Assembly: GCF_031143425.1 (NCBI RefSeq)
Contig: NC_090439.1
Location: forward strand, 645,669,465-645,733,464
Length of the DNA: 64,000 nt
From: Pleurodeles waltl
Lineage: Eukaryota > Chordata > Amphibia > Caudata > Salamandridae
Direction: 5' to 3'
The position numbers and the translations under genes are program-made. The stretch's first letter is position 1. Every line of letters begins with the position of its first letter. Under the pieces are notes generated by a model. That model was not told where the DNA came from and made no database searches. It worked only from the letters and a program-made list of their open reading frames with translations. This document shows positions 41,259-54,935 of this stretch, piece after piece.

Positions 41259-42370
41259 AACTCAGTCAATCAATCAAGGATTTATAAAGCACAGCAAATC
41301 ACCTGTGAGAGGGTCTCAAGGCGCTGGAGTTGCCAACTGCTTCATGGTGATGTATTCATTCGAACAGCCAGGTCTTGAATCCTTTCCTGAATTGCTGGAG
41401 CAATGAGGTGGTCCGGAGGTGCAGGGGAAGGTAATTCTAACATTTGGCCTCCAGGTCAGAGAAGGAGTGTCCTCCGCTATTGACTCAGTGGATCCGGGGG
41501 GTGTTTGCGAGTAAAAGCGAGGTGGATCGTAGGTGACTGGTCGGTTGGTGGAAATCCTGCATTTGCTGATGTATGCTGATCCTTCATTGTGCAGGGATTT
41601 GTATACCTGGGTCAACATCTTGAAGTGCCATCTTTTCCGGATCAGGAGCCAGTGTAGCTTTTTGAGGTGGGATTTGATGTGGGTCCATCTGGGGGAGGTC
41701 GAGTATGAGTGTTGCCGCTAAGTTCTGTATAGTTTGTAGTCTCTTTAGGAGGCGTGCAGTGATTCCTATGTAGTGTGTTCCCGTAGTCCAGCCTGCTGGT
41801 GACAAGGGCCTGTGTGACGGTCCTTCTGCTGTTAACTGGGAAACACCTGAAGATCTTGCTGAGAATGTATGGGACTTGGAAATAAGTGTATGAAACTGTT
41901 TACCTGTTTCTTCATAGATAGCTTGCTGCCCAAGATGATGCCAAGGATGCAGGAATGGTCTGTCGGGGCGGGGGACGAGCTGAGTTCAGCAAGCCACCAT
42001 GCGTCATTCCATGGCAGGGTGTTATTCCCGAAGAGGAGGGCTTCTATGTTGAGTTTGAGATAGTTGTCCTTCATTCAGTCAGCAACATTCATCATACATC
42101 TGTGAAAGTTGGCTCTGGTGGTGGAGGGGTCTTCTGACAATGAGAGGATGAGCTGTGTGTCATCGGCATGGGAGATGATGTTGAGTCTGTACAATCTGAA
42201 GGTGTTGGCCTGGTGGGGGGAAGGAGAGTCATGTACGTATTGAATAGGGTAGGGCTGAGGGACGATCCCTGGGGAGATGCCACAAATGGTCTCCTTTAGT
42301 TCCAAAATGAATGGTGAGAGATGGATTCGCTGGGTTCTTCCGGTGAGATATGAGGCGATCCATTTGAGGC
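41259..42370 (-). mobile_element. Minus-strand L2-like LINE fragment
   Basis: Read on the minus strand, 42280-42090 gives reverse-transcriptase motifs in shifting frames: a PQGSSLSPTLFNTYM block, then HADDTQLILSLSEDP, the ADD catalytic motif. Next come ILGIILGSKLSMKKQVNSF and RLLKRLQTIQNLAATLILDLP. The 3' end is at the left, where a TTTATAAATC tail runs into TTGATTGATTGACTGAG near 41259-41285. Several frameshifts are present and the 5' end is lost. Confidence 0.75.
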
Positions 42371-45300
42371 GGACTCAAAAAGAAAGTTTCCCCTGCATTG
42401 TGTTCTCATGTTCTCCTTTATGCACTAAATAAGATTGTGGCCTTATTTAAATCAAACCTTTTCACAAATTTACAAGCGTTTCTGTACGTTCCTGTGGAGT
42501 GTCTGGTGTGGCCCAACACCCACCACATGTCTTGTGCACTTCACTTTCTCCCACACGCACTAGATAGTCAATTTACATGGTTACAGGAACTTTTATATTT
42601 TGTATGCAAGGTAGTCATGGAAGCTAAGCAGATATGGTCTCACAAACGCTTATGTCTTTGCAGTATGTCTGTTGCCACATTTTTTCCATTCCTAAAAGTA
42701 AGACCTAAAACTCCAGCAGACAGCAAAAAAAGTTTTAAAACCAATACGACAATATTCACACACTAACTTTCAACACTATAACAGACCTGCCAACCTTAAA
42801 GAAAAAATCACTGTGTGAGGACGGGGCGTGGGCTGGCAGGGAGCGGGGTTTTGTGCCCAGAACTACCTAGGAGGCACTTATGCGCTGTCCCCCACCGAAC
42901 ACCCTCCTCCTAAACACAGCCTGCTGAGGCTGATGGCGATGAGGTTTTGACACCCCATAATGGACGTCGGATTTAAAAGCCTTCAAAAACAAAAAAAACA
43001 AGCTGGAAATCCAGTCTTTGCAGTGGTTTCCAGCTCGCTTTTTCTGCCACCTTGTGATAGGCTCCTCACCGGGTGACTACGTGAAGGTAACCGATATCGT
43101 GTGACACACGGTGGCACCACCATGTAAGTTGTCAGGTCTCCTAGAAGTTTGTCATATAACTGAAAAAACTGCTGTTGACTGGAATGATTTGAAAGAATTG
43201 CTGCTCTGGCCATTGAGCGTGGGACTATTTTTAAACAAAGTTCAAATGAGTAAGTAAAGTTTAAGACATTAGTAGGGTGACCGTCAAGGCCTTGCATTGG
43301 TGAGATTAGATAGAAAATACCGCGATACAAAGATTATAACAGCTGCAAAGAGCTCCTCGTTGAGGAAGTCAGTAGCTCGAAATACACTTGACAGGAATGT
43401 TGTTAACCACGTTTGCTGGAGATTAAAACAAACGGCAGAGAGTCAGCTACAAACTTGAGCTGAGCTGATATGGTAAAGAACACAGTAAGCAAGTTTAGCC
43501 TGAAAATGAACAACTACGTGACGTAATTATGGGAAAGGCAAGAATGTCTCTCTCACGCTTTTTTCGGGAACTAAGACCAAAATAATTTATTTTGGTAGAC
43601 CAGTTTTCATGATTTTGAATTTCAGGTTTGCAAGTGTTGCAGAAATAACTTCCTCCAGCAGAAAATAGAAAAAAAGATTCCTCTTTTCATATTTGTTGAC
43701 AGAAACTTGTAGTAGGATATCAGGCGCAGGCAGGAAAGCCGATCCGTAATATGACTTCCCGCTCTCCGGCCTCCCTGGCTTTGACAGTAGCTGCCCGACA
43801 GCGGATGTCTGGAACCGGGGAAGGAAGAGGGAAGACGATACATCATTAAAATCAATTTATACAAGTTTCCTCACCTTGGTTGTGAATCAGTCTATATGAT
43901 TAAATATAGCACCTATTTCTAAACACATTGTAAATACAATGCGTTATGAATGTAGAAAATTACAGGGAACTATTCCATCTTCTCTCTTTCATTTATTTTG
44001 CATTTCTATACAACAGTTCTCTAACAGAACACTGTCAGGATGCTGTACACATCATCAGCAATGGGGGTAAAGTATCCTATATAGCGAAACGATACATAAT
44101 AACAAGCAAAGCCATCAACGTCTCCACACAGCAAGCATTTGCAAAGTCAATATGTCCCACCTTCGATACAGGGTGCCGAACTATTGCCTTTGTGTTTTTC
44201 ATGTGCATGTACGGCAGTCTCATGAACACTCATCGGTTATCAATCAATTAATTTTTAAGCTAAACGAAAAATCATAACAACGGCTGCCCTGTATGTATGC
44301 TGACTTTTCAAAAAGCTATAGAAAAATCTTTACAGGTTAACACCACGCAGGCGTGTGGATGCTTGGCAGCCATCTTGGGATGATTATGTTTTATTCATTC
44401 CAGATGGCTGAATGGCGCTATTGGCTTAACAGGTCTTGTGAAGCAATCAACCAGTCATTGGTGTAGTCAAATGCTTGAGTGCTAGGAGTTGGAGGGGCCC
44501 TGCCTTGCATGAACGGGGCACAGGCAGCAAGGAGGTGCACAATGATCTGTTGTGAGAAGGCGGTTCCGACTATCTGGTCCGCCCTGATTTGATTTGATTT
44601 TTTATTTTTTTTGCTATTGGATCACCTGGCTTTTGACCTTTTACTTGGGGGAGCCTCAGGGACTGGGTATCACCCACAGTAAACTCATGGTAAAATGGAC
44701 TGCACATGTATACTGCCAGTGCAGCCTGGCTAAGATGTGGCAATGCTGCAGGGGTAGGAGGCCCAGGATTGGTTGCACGTGAACCCATGTGCACATGCAT
44801 GTCCACCCGTGTGGGGGGCTGCGTAGAGAAGATTCCTTTCGTGGGCAAACCAAGAACCGCGCCCAGATAGCCTAGCGCAGAAGGGACAATGTAGAGTGGG
44901 TGGTGACCTGGAGTAGGCCTTATGAGATGGGTGTACACATGTAAGGGATAGATAGTGTGCTTACTGTCGTTTCATTGTAGTGGCAGTCCAGTAAATGTCG
45001 ATGGGAAAGGCTGGTCAGGGCACAAATTCACTTCCCTGGGGTCTACAGACTAAAGATTCGCACTAATGTACACTGTAACCTGTATGAAAAGAAAAATGCA
45101 GTAGATTACAAATGCATATTTGTACAACTTATGGGTCATCCAGGAATTACATTTTTCTGTGACTCAGCTCAGGATTAGGGCCAACTACTCTGTCCAGTTG
45201 CTTGAGCAAGGCCTTGCATCAATCAGCCAGCTGCCATTCCATGACAGGAACGGGCCTGAGAGGCCCAGAAAGGAATGTCAGGGAGAAGGGGTCGAGACTT

Positions 45301-45900
45301 TCAGAGTGCATGTGGCATCCAACTCATGGATGACGCCATTTTGAGCTACTGCAGAAGACTGTGCAGGAAGGAAGGGAAGGGGGCAAGGAAATGATGTGGC
45401 ATATCTGGGTATGCCATAAGTACAGGCCTGCTGGTCACTTCTTCACCCACTTAAAAGGACTTGCACAAGGGAGGGCTCTCTCTCTCTCGGCTGTGCTTCT
45501 CTGCAGGACACTGGGACTGGAGGCTGACGCCATGTACAATTGGAAGGAGGATTCCCCTAACTGTACCCAGGACCAAGGACTCTGACTTTAATTGACCCCA
45601 GGGTGGGTGGGGAGAGACTGGGCTCTACACCAGGAGGTGAGAGGCCCACAGGCAGAGGAAAGTGGAATCTGGCACAAGGAGCCTGTAAAATCAGCTCTCT
45701 GCCAAATTCATCATCCCTTCAGGCCAGGAAGGCCTGCTGAAAGTATTCATGGTGGCTAGGGCTTGCCACCGGGAGCAAAATGAGCCAAAGATCATTGAAA
45801 CTGGCACAACCGGGGCCTGAGAAATCTGCATTTAAAGTTTGGTGACCTTTGACCCTTGATCGGCTGGCGACAAAGTGTGTGGGGCTCTGCCGCCAACCTA
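42371..45900. other. Intronic stretch, no supported gene
   Basis: Mixed unique and repeat-like DNA. A 90-bp GC-rich patch near 42780-42900 begins ACAGACCTGCCAACC and looks repeat-derived. Frames of 100-122 codons at 42398-42766, 42983-43330 and 44570-44938 show no recognisable domains. Confidence 0.35.
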
Positions 45901-46029
45901 CAGCCTGCCACCAGAGTGGGCCAGGGCCTGGGGGCTGCCCCAAAAACTACTGGCATGAGGGAGCTCTGTTGCGCTCCCTTGAAGGTGTGCTAGAGGGCCA
46001 CCAGACCCTATCTTTGGGCTCCACAAGGA

Positions 46030-46420
46030 AGCTAAGCTGAGTGATGCCATCGAGCCCCCCCCCCCATGAAAATGCAGAGAAGGGCCTGGACCCCATCCCT
46101 GGGACCTGCAAAGAAGGTAACCTTGGGAGAGCTGTTGCTCTTTCCACGAAGATTGCTGCCAGCTGTGGGCAGGGCCAGTGGCCGAAGAAGAAGCCGGGAA
46201 GCGCCATTGCGCTCCCCATGAAGATGTAGAGGGACCCCATCTCAGGGCCTCATGCAGAAGTAAAGTTAGGGGGCTCTGTTGTGGTCTGTGTGAAGATTTG
46301 TGGGGGGGGGGGGGGGTAAGGCCTGGACTCCATCTCAGGGCCCCGCGAAGAGGAGAAAGTTGGGAAGGTAGAGGAGGGGAGGCCAGGACCCCATTCCTAG
46401 GCCTCGCTGGCCAGAGGGAG
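46030..46420. repeat. Degenerate GC-rich tandem repeat of roughly 90-100 bp units
   Basis: Variants of the phrases GGACCCCATC, GGGCCTC/GGGACCTG and CATGAAGATG recur three to four times, with G and C homopolymer runs at 46056-46066 and 46299-46316. The repeat produces long overlapping frames on both strands (268 codons minus, 152 plus) without any protein family match. Confidence 0.5.
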
Positions 46421-46779
46421 GAAGGGGGAGTGCCACTGCACTCCTCCCTCCTCCCCCGCATCCAGCCCAGCTGCAGCAGATCACGCATCTCCCTTAGGAG
46501 CAGGCAGACACCAAATGCAAGTCCGGCTCCTGCTGCAGTACGTGGAGGCTCTGGCCGGGTGGAAAGCTGGCGGAAGCGGCCAGGGATGTTCTTTCTGTGC
46601 CACTCCCCAACAGGGAACCACTTACCTTGTGTGTGAGGGTGTCCAAGTGGGACCGGGCACCCCCAAGGTGGCGATCCATCCAGGCAGCAACGTGGATCTC
46701 CCAAGCACAGAGGGAGAGCTGCCCATTAAAGATGCATGGTCTAGAGGGAGGGTCCCATAATGCTTTGCAAGGCCACCTT

Positions 46780-48160
46780 TCCTGATGCCTGGAAACATGC
46801 AGATATCAGACCCCTCCTCAACAAATAATCAGCTGACCCCAACAAATACCAGAACTAATATCCCGTCACTCTGCTCCCATTCCCAGCCAAATTCCTGGTG
46901 AAGGCCATTAACCTCCAACTCACCAAACACTTGGAAAGAAACAACCAAATGGCCCCCTAACAAATAGGATTCAGAGCCAAACACAGCACGGAGACTGCCG
47001 TAATCGCCGCAACTGATGACATTCGCACCCTGCTTGACGGAGAAGAATCAGCAGCCCTGATCCTGCTCGACCTCTCCGCAGCCTTTGACACCGTCTCCCA
47101 CCAGAAACTCATCCATTGACTGAGAAAGATCCGAATTAGAGATGACACGCTCAAATGGATGTCATCCTTTCTCCCTCGGTGCACCTAGAGAATCCATCTC
47201 CCTCCCTTCACCTCGCAACCTAAGCACACCATCTGCAGTGTCCCTCAAGGTTACCCCCTCAGTCCTACCCTCAGCCCATGACATCAACATAGTTTCCAGC
47301 TCATCCTCTCCATTTCAGCGGATCCCACCATGACAAAAAACAATTTCCTCAGCTGCAAGAACAACGTCTCAGCCTGGATGAAGAACTACTGCTTGAAGCT
47401 CAACATGGACAAAACCAAAGTACTGATCTTCGGCAGACACACCTCCTTCCGGGATTGACGACTGTGGCCATCGGAACTCAGGCCCACACCCAAGCCAAAA
47501 GACCATGACCACAACCTCAGCATCATTCTGGACAGCGAAATCTCTATGGAACGCCAGGTCAACGCAGTTGCTTCATTCTGCTTCCACACCCTCTTCTTGC
47601 TCCACAAAGTCTTTAAGTGGCTCCCAGTCAACACTAGGAAAAAGGTGACGCAAGCTCTCATCAAAAGCAGACTGGAGTACAGCAACACACGCCACCAAAC
47701 TCATGAGGACACTCCAGACGACCCAGAACACTGCAGCCAGACGGATCCTCAACCTGCCGAAAAGGACCCACATACCCCAGCACCTGAAAGATGTCTACAG
47801 GCTCCCCATCCAGAAAATATGTCAATACAAGCTCCTGACCCATGCCTACAAAGCCAACCATGACCAAGGACCCGCCTACATGAACAATCGCCTGAGCTTC
47901 CACCTACTTCCCAGGAACCTACAATCCACTCACCTAACCTCGCTCAGATATCACTCATCAGACACAGCCACACCGGAGGTCTTTCCTTGTCCTATCTCGC
48001 CGCCAAGTACTGGAAACTCCCACCCCCTCACAGGCCCATTTCAGAAAGGGGCTCAAAACCTGCCTCTTCAACGGACTCAGCAGTACAGTGCCTGGATACC
48101 CGCTTGGGTGATAAGCAGCAGTATATAAATACAGTTTTATTAACGATTGATAAGTGGATA
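46780..48160 (+). mobile_element. L2/Rex-like LINE fragment, reverse transcriptase to 3' end
   Basis: Recognisable reverse-transcriptase blocks: NKYQN and LLPFPAKFLVKAINLQLTK, then IGFRAKHSTETA near 46965, and ALILLDLSAAFDTVSHQKL near 47055-47110 with the motif A Asp. After several frameshifts the C-terminal block LQTTQNTAARRILNLPKR follows at about 47708. The 3' end reads AGCAGTATATAAATACAG and TTTTATTAACGATTG near 48118-48150. Stops near 46860, 46960 and 47118 show it is dead. A palm YADD motif is not visible, suggesting an internal deletion near 47260-47340. Confidence 0.8.
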
Positions 48161-51080
48161 GAAGACTACTGTCTGTGTCATGGGTATGATGCATAAAGTG
48201 ATTATGGCACAAAACTTTGTATTTAGTAATTGAGAGTGTGACCAGACCTCTTTATATGTGTTATTGAGAGTGTGACCTAGAGGCCCCTCTTGTTTACATC
48301 TCTATGGCCATAACCTTATGGTGGCACCTAGTGTGCATATGGAGTCCATGTGGATGTGTTGTTTGTGTGGTGCGACACAAAAGAATGGTGCACCAAGGGG
48401 AGACCCTACTCTCGAGCGAGAATGTACAGAGTTATAGATTGAGGGTAGTACAAGTGCAGCAGCAAGGCTCTGTGTGTGAGTGAGCCTAAGTACTGGTGAC
48501 AAGGGCTCTATTTTGAATGCCTCTAGCTTGGCATAGCACAAGATGGAGGTTGAGTGCAGCTGGCCCAAACAGTGGCATGTATTGCAGCATTCCTGTGGCT
48601 GGAGGGTGGAGATGTAAATGTTCAAGAGAGGGCTCTAGAAATAGTGTTCTCTTTAGGAATTCCATGAGTTTGTTGTTAACAGAAGGCTGCTGATTAATTC
48701 TTCATGAACATTGTTATTTCGTTGATGAGAGGGACAGGAATGTTTTTTCTGTTGTGCAAAGAAGACATTTCTAGGTTAGGCTAGCCCTTTTGTCTGTCCC
48801 TAATTAATGCTTAAAAGAGGCTGGTGATAGCCAGATACAGAATCTCCATTCTTCCTTGTCCTTTTGTTGTGGGTGTTCGTTTTGACATGTCCCAGTTCTG
48901 CCTGCTGTGAGAGGCATTACTTTACACAATGGGTGTGTATGGAGAGCAGCATAAGAAGGACATTTAGATGAGAACCACTCCAAATGGATTTTTGAAGTCT
49001 GAAGCAGTATATCTGCATGCCCTTTCCAGAAGTTCTGTGTAAAGGCTGGCCCCATACCACCCCACTTTGTTACAGTAGCAAGTCCTTCTTGACCAAGGAA
49101 GGCAGTTCTCTGCAGAGTTCTCGAAGACCTGTTTTGTGACCAGGTTTGGAGTATGCCTGACAGTCAGTCTCCCAGAGGTGAGGAGTCATCACCTGAAGTC
49201 GGTTCTTTCTGCTGGAGGAGCTGAGGGCCTGCCCTGCAGAAGCAGAGACTGTCTAGGAGGAGAAGCCCAGCATGTTCCCAGGGATCTGGGACATCCACAG
49301 GAGCTGGCTACCTGATAGCAAGCTAGAAGGAACTGAAGCTGCAGAAGGTCCCCTTTTTCTGATGATCGTATTTTCTGGCAGGGAGTGCTTTAAGCACTTC
49401 CCATTCTGTCCCAGTAAGAGCTTCACCTACCATATTAACCATATTAGCCTGATACGGGCTGCAACTACCTGTACCGGGCTGATCAGACTGCACCTGCAGT
49501 GTGGATGATATCTAACCAACTATGATTGCATTTGCTGTAATCACTATCCTAAGTGGAATCTGTAGTATTTAGTATTCCTATCCGATTAAAAAGCGCTTTC
49601 TATTCCTGAAAGACCGGCACTGGGCAGGAAATTGAAGTTATTGTGCCTCTTGGCCTATTGCTGAGTTCTGATTGCTTGTGCACCCTACACTTCCTCCTTG
49701 AAAAGCTGGTGGCTGCTCCCTCTCGCTACCCTCAGAGTCAAGTGTGGAATGGGTTGTACTTGGGCCAGTTTCCAGAGCCTTAGTAGGTGAGTCGCAGGGC
49801 ATCAGTGGCACAAGACCCCAGCCACCATGGTAGGGGCCCAGTCATCCATCTCAGCTCTGAGCAACTCTGCCCCCCACCAATGAGGGGTGACAGAGTGACA
49901 TACCATGTAAGCAAGGGAAGTGGTTTCCCTGACACCCTAAAGAGAAGCAGAAATGTCTCTTAAAATCCAATAATCTATTCCCAGTTTGAAAACATTGTGT
50001 GATTAAGGGCTGTCTCCCTGAATCTCAGATTGCAACCATAGCTACAAAGTATGATGCCAAAACTAAGTGTAGAGTTTAGTGCCTAGTAATGTTTCCTATA
50101 ATAATTTACTATCTTCCATCCCCTAATCACTTTCTTCTGTTTATATTCTGGTTTCAACTAGTCTTTGTACATACAATACTGTTAAGTGGGGAACAGCCTA
50201 AATTTGAGATGCTAACTCTGTTGATAAATGTCATCTTACAACCCGCCATTGCTCCTTTGGTTAGGTTTACACTCCATCAAATAATTATATTGATAATGAC
50301 CGTTTCCACAGCTCAAAATGCAAATTGGACTGTTTTTGGCAACTACTAGTCATACATTACTACTGAACCTAGTGGCAAACATTTTACCAACTTTAGAAGG
50401 TTTCATCAACCTTCACGTATTCAAATCTATGCTGTGCTGGTTGCATGTAGATTTTTCCCCTGAGTCCACTGAATTGAGTAATCGGCTAGGAATGTTTGAT
50501 CTACAGGCGACAAAAGGATGCTCTCAAATAATGCTGGCACCTTTTGTTCTTTATGTTAGGAGTTTAAAATTTGACCTGCAAATTACAGGCAATGCTGTAC
50601 CAAAGGCACATGAACCGTCGAAGATATTTTATGATTATTCGGACCCATGACCAGATTATTACACACAGTTCTCTGTAACAATTACACTGTATGTGTCCTA
50701 TAATGCCGGTGCAGATATTGAATAGTAATTAAAGTTAAATACCCTGTCATTAATGGAAAAACGCCCCTCCATTTATTTATTTTTACAGCACAAAAAGTAT
50801 AAGCAGTAATAAAAACTTGTTTTAAAAGCTTACAAAACACCGGAAAAACACCCCAAGAGTTCACAAAAAAGAATAAATTAAAACTCTAGTCATTGTGTTC
50901 CAACTTTGAAAATCTGAAGGCTTTAGGTTGCATGCATAATTGATAACATTGACAGTATTTGATTTGAAAGAAGCACCAGGGCATTCAGCGCATATATCTG
51001 ATTTAGGCTCTGATCCTGGTAGTGCTTTAGACACGTAAGGATATAACTATTGGGTCACATGATTGGAATGGACAACTGCA
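48161..51080. other. Intronic stretch, nothing recognised
   Basis: No protein family or repeat boundary was identified. The 110-codon frame at 50318-50650 and the 107-codon frame at 48302-48625 have no recognisable motifs. Confidence 0.35.
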
Positions 51081-51089
51081 CAGTTAGTG

Positions 51090-51480
51090 CCCAATAAGTG
51101 CCTTATTTCTGCAGACGGGCGCATTGAGCTGAAACAAAATCATGGATGAAGCCGGTAGAGAATTCTGCCACATGACCTGGTCCTGGGCATATATGCAGGA
51201 ATTTTGAATGGCAGTGGTGCATAGGTTGAATGCCACACTGAACCGCAACATACCCTGCACCCTGGAAGTGTGTTTCTTGGTCCAGTACCCCCGCCCACCA
51301 CCCAAGAAAGTAGATAACTGCTTCATTGACCTGTCTCTTATATTGACCAAGAGGCAGATGTCCATGACATGGAAGTGTGTATGGAGGGGACAGTGCTGAT
51401 AAGATGGAAAACCACTGTTAGAAGGTGGGCCAGGATGGAATTTCAGTCTCTTCGCACAAAAGAAGCCCAAGGCATTTGAA
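51090..51480 (+). mobile_element. Possible L1-like ORF2 C-terminal remnant
   Basis: The plus-strand frame ending near 51400 contains LSLILTKRQMSMTWKCV, resembling the helix near the C-terminus of L1-type ORF2 proteins (hydrophobic residues, then a basic residue and an invariant WK). Upstream the frame is broken. The match is short and the identification tentative. Confidence 0.35.
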
Positions 51481-53175
51481 GGTGGTCAATAGCCCCGCTA
51501 TGGACGGAGGTGATGGAAATGTTTGATTGAACCTCCCCACCCCAGAGAGATGAACCCCGCCACCCCCTCCCCCCCACCCCCCAATTTCCCCCATATGGAG
51601 GGCTAGGGATCCAGGGATGGGCGATTGAGAATGTGCATGTAGAACCGCCTGGACTCCTGGGGAATGCCATTTTCCTAATGCGTGCTTGCCAGTAGCCATG
51701 GTTGTATGATGTGAAATGGGTACCACGTGGGACGCAGTTGAGACACAGGCAATGTTTTCTTGCTGGAGGGGGGGCGCCGACCACCCCTCACCTCCCTCTG
51801 CACACTCCTAACTGAGACACCAGAAGCCACCTCACCTGGAACCCACTGTTTAACCAGTTAAATGTGTTCATAAGTCACTGTAACTCCATTATTATAGATA
51901 TTTGGAAAGAAGTTCATATTCTTTAAAACATAACAAACATCTGTAGCTTAATTTTTTTTAAATGCATTATTTTCTCAGTTTTAATTTAGAAAGAAATTTC
52001 ATCCTGATTGTCACCCTCATGACAATGATAGATCTTTTGGTTTAAGCAAATGATTTATTGTTGTAACTCGGAATTTGTGGCAGCACCTGATGGTTCATTT
52101 TTTAATCAGTTTATAACTTTCTAAGGCACAGGTTTTATGCTGAGTAACTGTGCATGGTTGCCTCCATCTGCTTTCTTTTCTTTGAAGTATAGTCAGCCCT
52201 TTGCTCAGAGCTTTCAGGGACATTCTCAGAAACATGTTTAGCTTTCAGAGCTTTATGTGAAGGTGTATGCAGACAGGTCCTTAATTTGTTCTCAGAGTAT
52301 GAACCAATTGTGGTCACATTCAGTACACGTGGATGAATTGTCCCAGATCTCAGGATCTAGGATCGTTCTTTGTAAGAATAAGATCCATCACTGCAAGACA
52401 GTTTTCTTGCCTATAAACTGGGATACCCTGCCGGACCTATCTGGGTCTGAACCAGTTTGGGCGTTTGGGTATTATTACACAAACATGTAACAATTCATTG
52501 AAAGCTAGTTCTGGTTTAATTAATGCAGGTACCGGGAATTGTTAATCAAACGCATTCAATTTTAGTTTGTTTGAAAACACGCATTACTTGAAATAGTAGC
52601 TTTACATAAATTTCTGTTTTGTTTCAGAACCTGAATCTCTTTCTAATAAGAAGGTTCAACAGATGCAGTCTGCCAAACCTACATTAATGACCGAGTAACA
52701 CATGTTTTTACGTAAATTGATGTAATGAAAAAGAAAGGTGTGCAGGACTCTAACTTTTAGTCCTATCTTATGCCAATATTTTGTCTCATATCTGGTCCCC
52801 ATGCCGTCCCAAGTTTGGAAGTCCAAGTTAGTCTGACACTATTGCTTCTAGATAACCTGCCTTTTGAATTGGCCATCTTCATTTTTCATCATAAAATTCA
52901 CATATAGGTTATTGGTTGCCTGATCACATTTCACGTTATAACATCATGCAACATTTACAAAAGGGGATATGTAATTCTGAGATAAATTAGATCCTGCTGT
53001 ATATCTCATCAAGGTTGGGAATCTTGTTCAGGAAGTGGAGGTTACCCCATTTAGTTAGTTCCTACTTGCCTTATAATCCAAATCGTCTTTATGGGCTGTT
53101 CCATGACAAGGGATTTTTGTGAATCACTTTGAGTACTTTGTACAAGAACGGATTTCTTCCCCAAAAAGCTAATTA
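51481..53175. other. Intronic stretch, nothing recognised
   Basis: Contains a C-rich run near 51555-51582 that creates Gly/Pro-rich frames on the minus strand. No family match or bounded element is seen. Confidence 0.35.
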
Positions 53176-53183
53176 CATGGACA

Positions 53184-53523
53184 CAGTGCTTAATTTGTGT
53201 TTATTGTTTCCTGTGCTGAGCACCGGCATTTATTTTTGCAGGCCGGGGCTCATTCTTCTGCCTCAAACATTTGTTGCGCGCTCTTGTAGCAAAAGACACA
53301 TATGGGAAAGACCGAGGAAGAGAAAAGCAAATAAAGTCACAAAGTTAGAAAGCTGCAAGAGTGAGCTGGAGTGGCAGAGAGTGCCTGTAAGTAAATTAAA
53401 GAGGCCCGAGATGGCTTCAGGATTACTCTTCCTCCGTATCTGTGCACATTCAATTGCAGCAGCCGTGTATTTCAAAGGAGAACTTTGAGCACCGGCACGT
53501 TTTTATTTACAAATTAAGCACTG
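53184..53523. mobile_element. hAT-type MITE, 340 bp, with perfect 8-bp target duplication
   Basis: Ends are perfect inverted repeats of CAGTGCTTAATTTG (left) and CAAATTAAGCACTG (right). The 8-bp sequence CATGGACA lies directly outside both ends (53176-53183 and 53524-53531). CAGTG termini with an 8-bp duplication define a hAT superfamily element; 340 bp without transposase makes it non-autonomous. A second, 5'-truncated copy is at 61109-61265. Confidence 0.92.
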
Positions 53524-54499
53524 CATGGACACATACACCCAGGTACTCTGATGTTTTGAATGTTTTTGTTAGTATGATTAAAAAATCACACGAGTTGTTA
53601 GTTGTAGTCATCCAAATTAAATCTGATTTAGAGGTTGCAGTCCCACGTATGGTAGCACGAAAATTGAGAATTCTTTTGCATAATTATTTGTTCTACTGTA
53701 TTTCAGTAGTGCCTTCCTTCTTTCTGCAGTTTTCTCCCATTTGTAAACTGCAAGTATTTTCTGAGATGCAATTAATTGTTTGGGTATTGACGTGGATACC
53801 ATGAAATGGCGTGCTTTTTTCTTTTTGTTGTTAGAATTTGAGATAAAATTACAAATGTTGTTGATTCTTGGGAAATTGGGTTGAGGAGCAATCTGTCAGG
53901 CATTTGAGAGAAATATTGTTATAAAACATGGGCACTTCTAAACGCATATTGTTGAAATATAAATACAGGGAATTAACTGGCAGAGTTTTGCTGTGTTTAA
54001 AGTTAGTCAGTTTTTATCTATTCTAACATGAATTATCATTTTTGTGGTGATTCGTTCACAATTGTATATATTTTTAAATAAAAATGTAAACAAGGCTGAT
54101 TCTGTATATTGCAGAAGAGTAATTCAGAGCATAGTTGTATTTATTATTTCAATCTGTAGCCATGAAACTTGAATGTTACACGATTCCCTTTACCAATTGT
54201 ACTATAGCATAGCCTTAATATAACGCTCCATACTCCATTGTGGGGTGCGAAGCACATTATCGGATTTGTAAAGTCTGCTCATATGCGACTGAAAAAAGCA
54301 ATTGGGATTTACAAAGCCCGGATTGCTATTCGGTAACTTGATACTGAATCTCAACTTAGGTTCGCGAAGGGTATGTTGAGGACTTCCCTTCCTAATACCG
54401 AATCTGAAAGGTATGTACAAGTGTTTTGCAACCAAACTGTGGTCCAAAATGCGGTCGCAAAACATTCATAATTTATCACTAATAAAAAGTTTTTGGTAA

Positions 54500-54935
54500 C
54501 CCATGCGTAAATACGACCCCTTCCCCTTTGTGAATGGTTGGGAAAATATTTTCCTGCCTACTCTTAAAAAATGTAACTTAAACTTTTCCTTTTTTCCTTT
54601 TTAAATGCATCCCATTTTCCTTTCAGGAAAGCGGGCTGCATTTAAAAAACAAAACAAAAAAAAACGATTGCTTTATTTAAAAGCAGCCCCAGACATGGTG
54701 GTCTGCCGATCCCAGCAGGCCACCATCCCTGTGATATATTGTGAATACCAATGGGTCGCAAATTGAGACCTACCTCATTAATATTTGAGGTAGGTCTATT
54801 TGCGACCCACTGGGAATCACAAAAGAAATTCAGTGGAGTTTCTTACTTTTGGAACTACGATTTCCTAATTGCGATTTGCATGGAATCGCAATTAGGAAAT
54901 CACAACTTCTAATGTATTTACATGTGGCCCGAAGT
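54500..54935. repeat. Interspersed repeat with two strong hairpins
   Basis: The first hairpin (54753-54808) pairs GGGTCGCAAATTGAGACCTA with a near-complement ending TTTGCGACCC. The second (54859-54901) pairs GATTTCCTAATTGCGAT with ATCGCAATTAGGAAATC around TTGCATGGA, a perfect 17-bp stem. The unit seems to end near 54935 in TTACATGTGGCCC, the complement-like counterpart of GGGGCCAGATGTAGC seen near 6885, so both may belong to one MITE family. Left edge unknown. Confidence 0.5.

Noticed and set aside
45898..46704. 268-codon minus-strand ORF, Pro/Leu/Ser-rich
   Set aside because: It lies in a GC-rich degenerate tandem repeat with an equally long frame on the other strand; composition and repetition explain the openness and no domain is visible.
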